Source of the DNA: Lotus japonicus
Taxonomy: Eukaryota > Streptophyta > Magnoliopsida > Fabales > Fabaceae
Length of the DNA: 64,000 nt
Reading direction: 5' to 3'
Assembly (NCBI RefSeq): GCF_012489685.1
Contig: NC_080044.1
Span: forward strand, 75,192,732 to 75,256,731
Shown here: positions 62,477-64,000 of the stretch, one piece after another
Numbering within the stretch: position 1 is the first letter of the stretch
Layout: the number at the start of each line of letters is the position of its first letter
Made by a program: the position numbers and the translations under genes
Notes under the pieces: generated by a model
Told to the model about the DNA's origin: nothing
The model's input: only the letters and a program-made list of their open reading frames with translations
Databases searched by the model: none

Positions 62477-64000
62477 TTCTTCTTCTTCTTCTTCTTCTTC
62501 CTTGCTTGTTGTTAAGTCTCAGTGTTTACAGTCCACTGTTGTTGAATGAAAATGAAATGCTTTGCTTGTGTGGGGTTTTTGTTTTTGAAGGGGATAAAGT
62601 GAAATTGGTTTACATAACTAACTGCAAGTTCCGGATTTAACCGTTACTTACTTCCTTATATTATAAGTCGAGTGTGAGAAATGAGCATAATTCCTTCATC
62701 TAAACTCATCACTCATTAGCTTCAAAATATGTTTTTGTTAGCGAAGGACTGTGATCCGTCACTAGACGTAGAAAGAAATTAGCGACGGATTATTTTCGTC
62801 GCAAGACTTTGTAGTTTAAGCTTCTTTTCTGTGATGTGGGAAACGCAAACATGAGTGATAACTGAAAAGGGGAAAGTGGGAAACCGTTCCTTTCTCGTCG
62901 CCGCTACTGACCGTGCCGCCACCGCTCAGTCGCACGCTCCACTCTCCAGTGATCAACAACATCCAACGTGAGACCTTTTAGCTCTGCTCTGTTCTCTTTT
63001 GCATTTTGCTCCTGCTATGTTTTCTTTTGCCTCTGTTAGATCCTTCATCAGCCATGTCACTCTGTTCTCTCTTTAGTATACTTTGAACTTTGAACTATCA
63101 TGGGTATGCTTCAAAATTGATGCTTGAGCTAGGTTTAGATTTGAACATGATAATTGAGGATGGCTTTGTACAGTGTTGTTGTACTGCTGTCATTTTGTTG
63201 TTATAACTGGTTCCAATTGAAATCTGGAGAAGAAGGATCTACATTTATAATACTTGAAACTTGAAGAAAACAAACTATGCTTATAGCAATCGTTATCAGA
63301 TTAACTCGAATAAGTGCTTATACCTATCTATAAGTTATTTCCAGCTTGTTTTGATAAACTTCTGTTTATCAAATAAGTGTTTTTTTTTTGCCATAAGTGC
63401 CTAATTAAATTTACTCAACCTCACCCTTGGTCCTTGAGGGGGAAAGGTCAGCATCTTTTCATGTTTATTCCCTATTTTCATGTTCATGTGGCTGTTATGC
63501 GTTTAAAATCCTTCTTGTTTTGCCTAATTAGGTTACTTTGTGTTAATAAAGTAGAATTAACCTGTTAAGAGTAATGAAATGGAAGTCTTGTGTTTTTTTG
63601 GTAAGTAGGAAAGTAAAAAGTCTTGTGTTGTGACTACTTGAGAAACTTTATGATTGGAAAAGGGGAAAAGAATTTAAAAATATAACTATGGCGAGGTAAT
63701 GAGTCCTGAATTGAAATGCATTTGTGTGGCACCTACACACTTCAAAAGCACTTCTGGTTTGGCTTTGTACTGTTGGCTGTGTTGTGATTTTATTGGTTGC
63801 TTTGATTACTCTTTCATGCTTAGGAAAGTAGTTTTTGCTGATTGTATGGTTTTATCTCTCAGTCTTGCTGACCTATGTTGCCCATGCACAAGTTTCTTTG
63901 CATACTAAAGTAAAACCATGAACAAGATGTTAGATGTGAGAATTGATGACTGTTATGAGCTTTTATTCACATTACCCATTCTTAGATGCTCCATCACAAG
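62477..64000. other. Shared upstream region and probable 5' part of a plus-strand gene
   Basis: 62477-62560 is the methyltransferase 5'UTR (AGA repeat on its coding strand). 62870-62975 is GC-rich and C/CGCCGC-containing with a donor-like CAACGTGAGACC, which looks like the leader exon of a gene running right. From 63000 on I find no convincing coding exon, so this may be a long first intron. Confidence 0.4.
62754..62790. repeat. Short inverted repeat (ATCCGTCACTA / TAGCGACGGAT)
   Basis: Arms 62754-62764 and 62780-62790 match at 10 of 11 positions, and another CGTCGC follows at 62797. CCGTCGCTA motifs are common in plant CACTA-like and MITE relics; here only this fragment is visible. Confidence 0.5.

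Overview
The window is plant nuclear DNA, most likely from a papilionoid legume. The evidence is AT-rich intergenic DNA, short-exon genes with GT-AG introns, a single-intron chalcone synthase, legume-type LTR retrotransposons and small hairpin/MITE-like inserts. I cannot name the species. All spliced models below were built by hand from splice sites and reading-frame continuity. Each multi-exon model keeps one open frame across all its junctions.

Layout: 1-815 is the edge of a Ty1-copia (SIRE-like) LTR that cuts into the 3' end of a minus-strand MULE/FAR1-type transposase gene (681-3340) carrying a C-terminal OTU protease domain. 3.4-8.2 kb is non-coding, with an array of palindromic CCGC/GCGG motifs in the putative 5' intron of the transposase gene. 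8205-12503 (minus) is a filamin-repeat/CCCH/RRM/RS-domain RNA-binding protein (Arabidopsis IRR/At3g23900 type). 13503-16102 is a solo LTR with an exact 5-bp target-site duplication. 19798-24251 (plus) is a NIPA-type magnesium transporter. 25644-25725 (minus) is tRNA-Ser(AGA). 26169-27512 is a single-exon MYB/SANT-like coiled-coil protein. 29064-30349 is an intact chalcone synthase, 31080-33835 an amidase-signature enzyme, and 35904-36232 a truncated chalcone synthase pseudogene. 36581-53058 is a 19-exon GH35 beta-galactosidase with a lectin-like tail (BGAL9 type). 54565-62476 (minus) is a 16-exon METTL13-like double methyltransferase. 62.9-64 kb looks like the 5' part of a further gene.

The most unusual structure is in intron 11 of the beta-galactosidase (41499-47356). 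It is a composite retrotransposon bounded by one 5-bp duplication (ATGTG). A miniature TRIM-type element lies in reverse orientation, back to back with an intact Ty1-copia gag-pol element, and the two have exchanged their 5' LTRs. Both outer ends are U5 ends. A complete stand-alone TRIM copy, with its own duplication (TTTGT), sits just past the stop codon of the same gene at 53197-53817. The beta-galactosidase frame survives both insertions. The inverted LTRs inside a transcribed intron could fold into double-stranded RNA.

The genes are unrelated housekeeping and metabolic genes rather than a pathway cluster. The notable biology is how mobile elements have reshaped them: a transposase gene truncated by an LTR, small inverted-repeat elements in introns, a solo LTR and a decayed gene copy.
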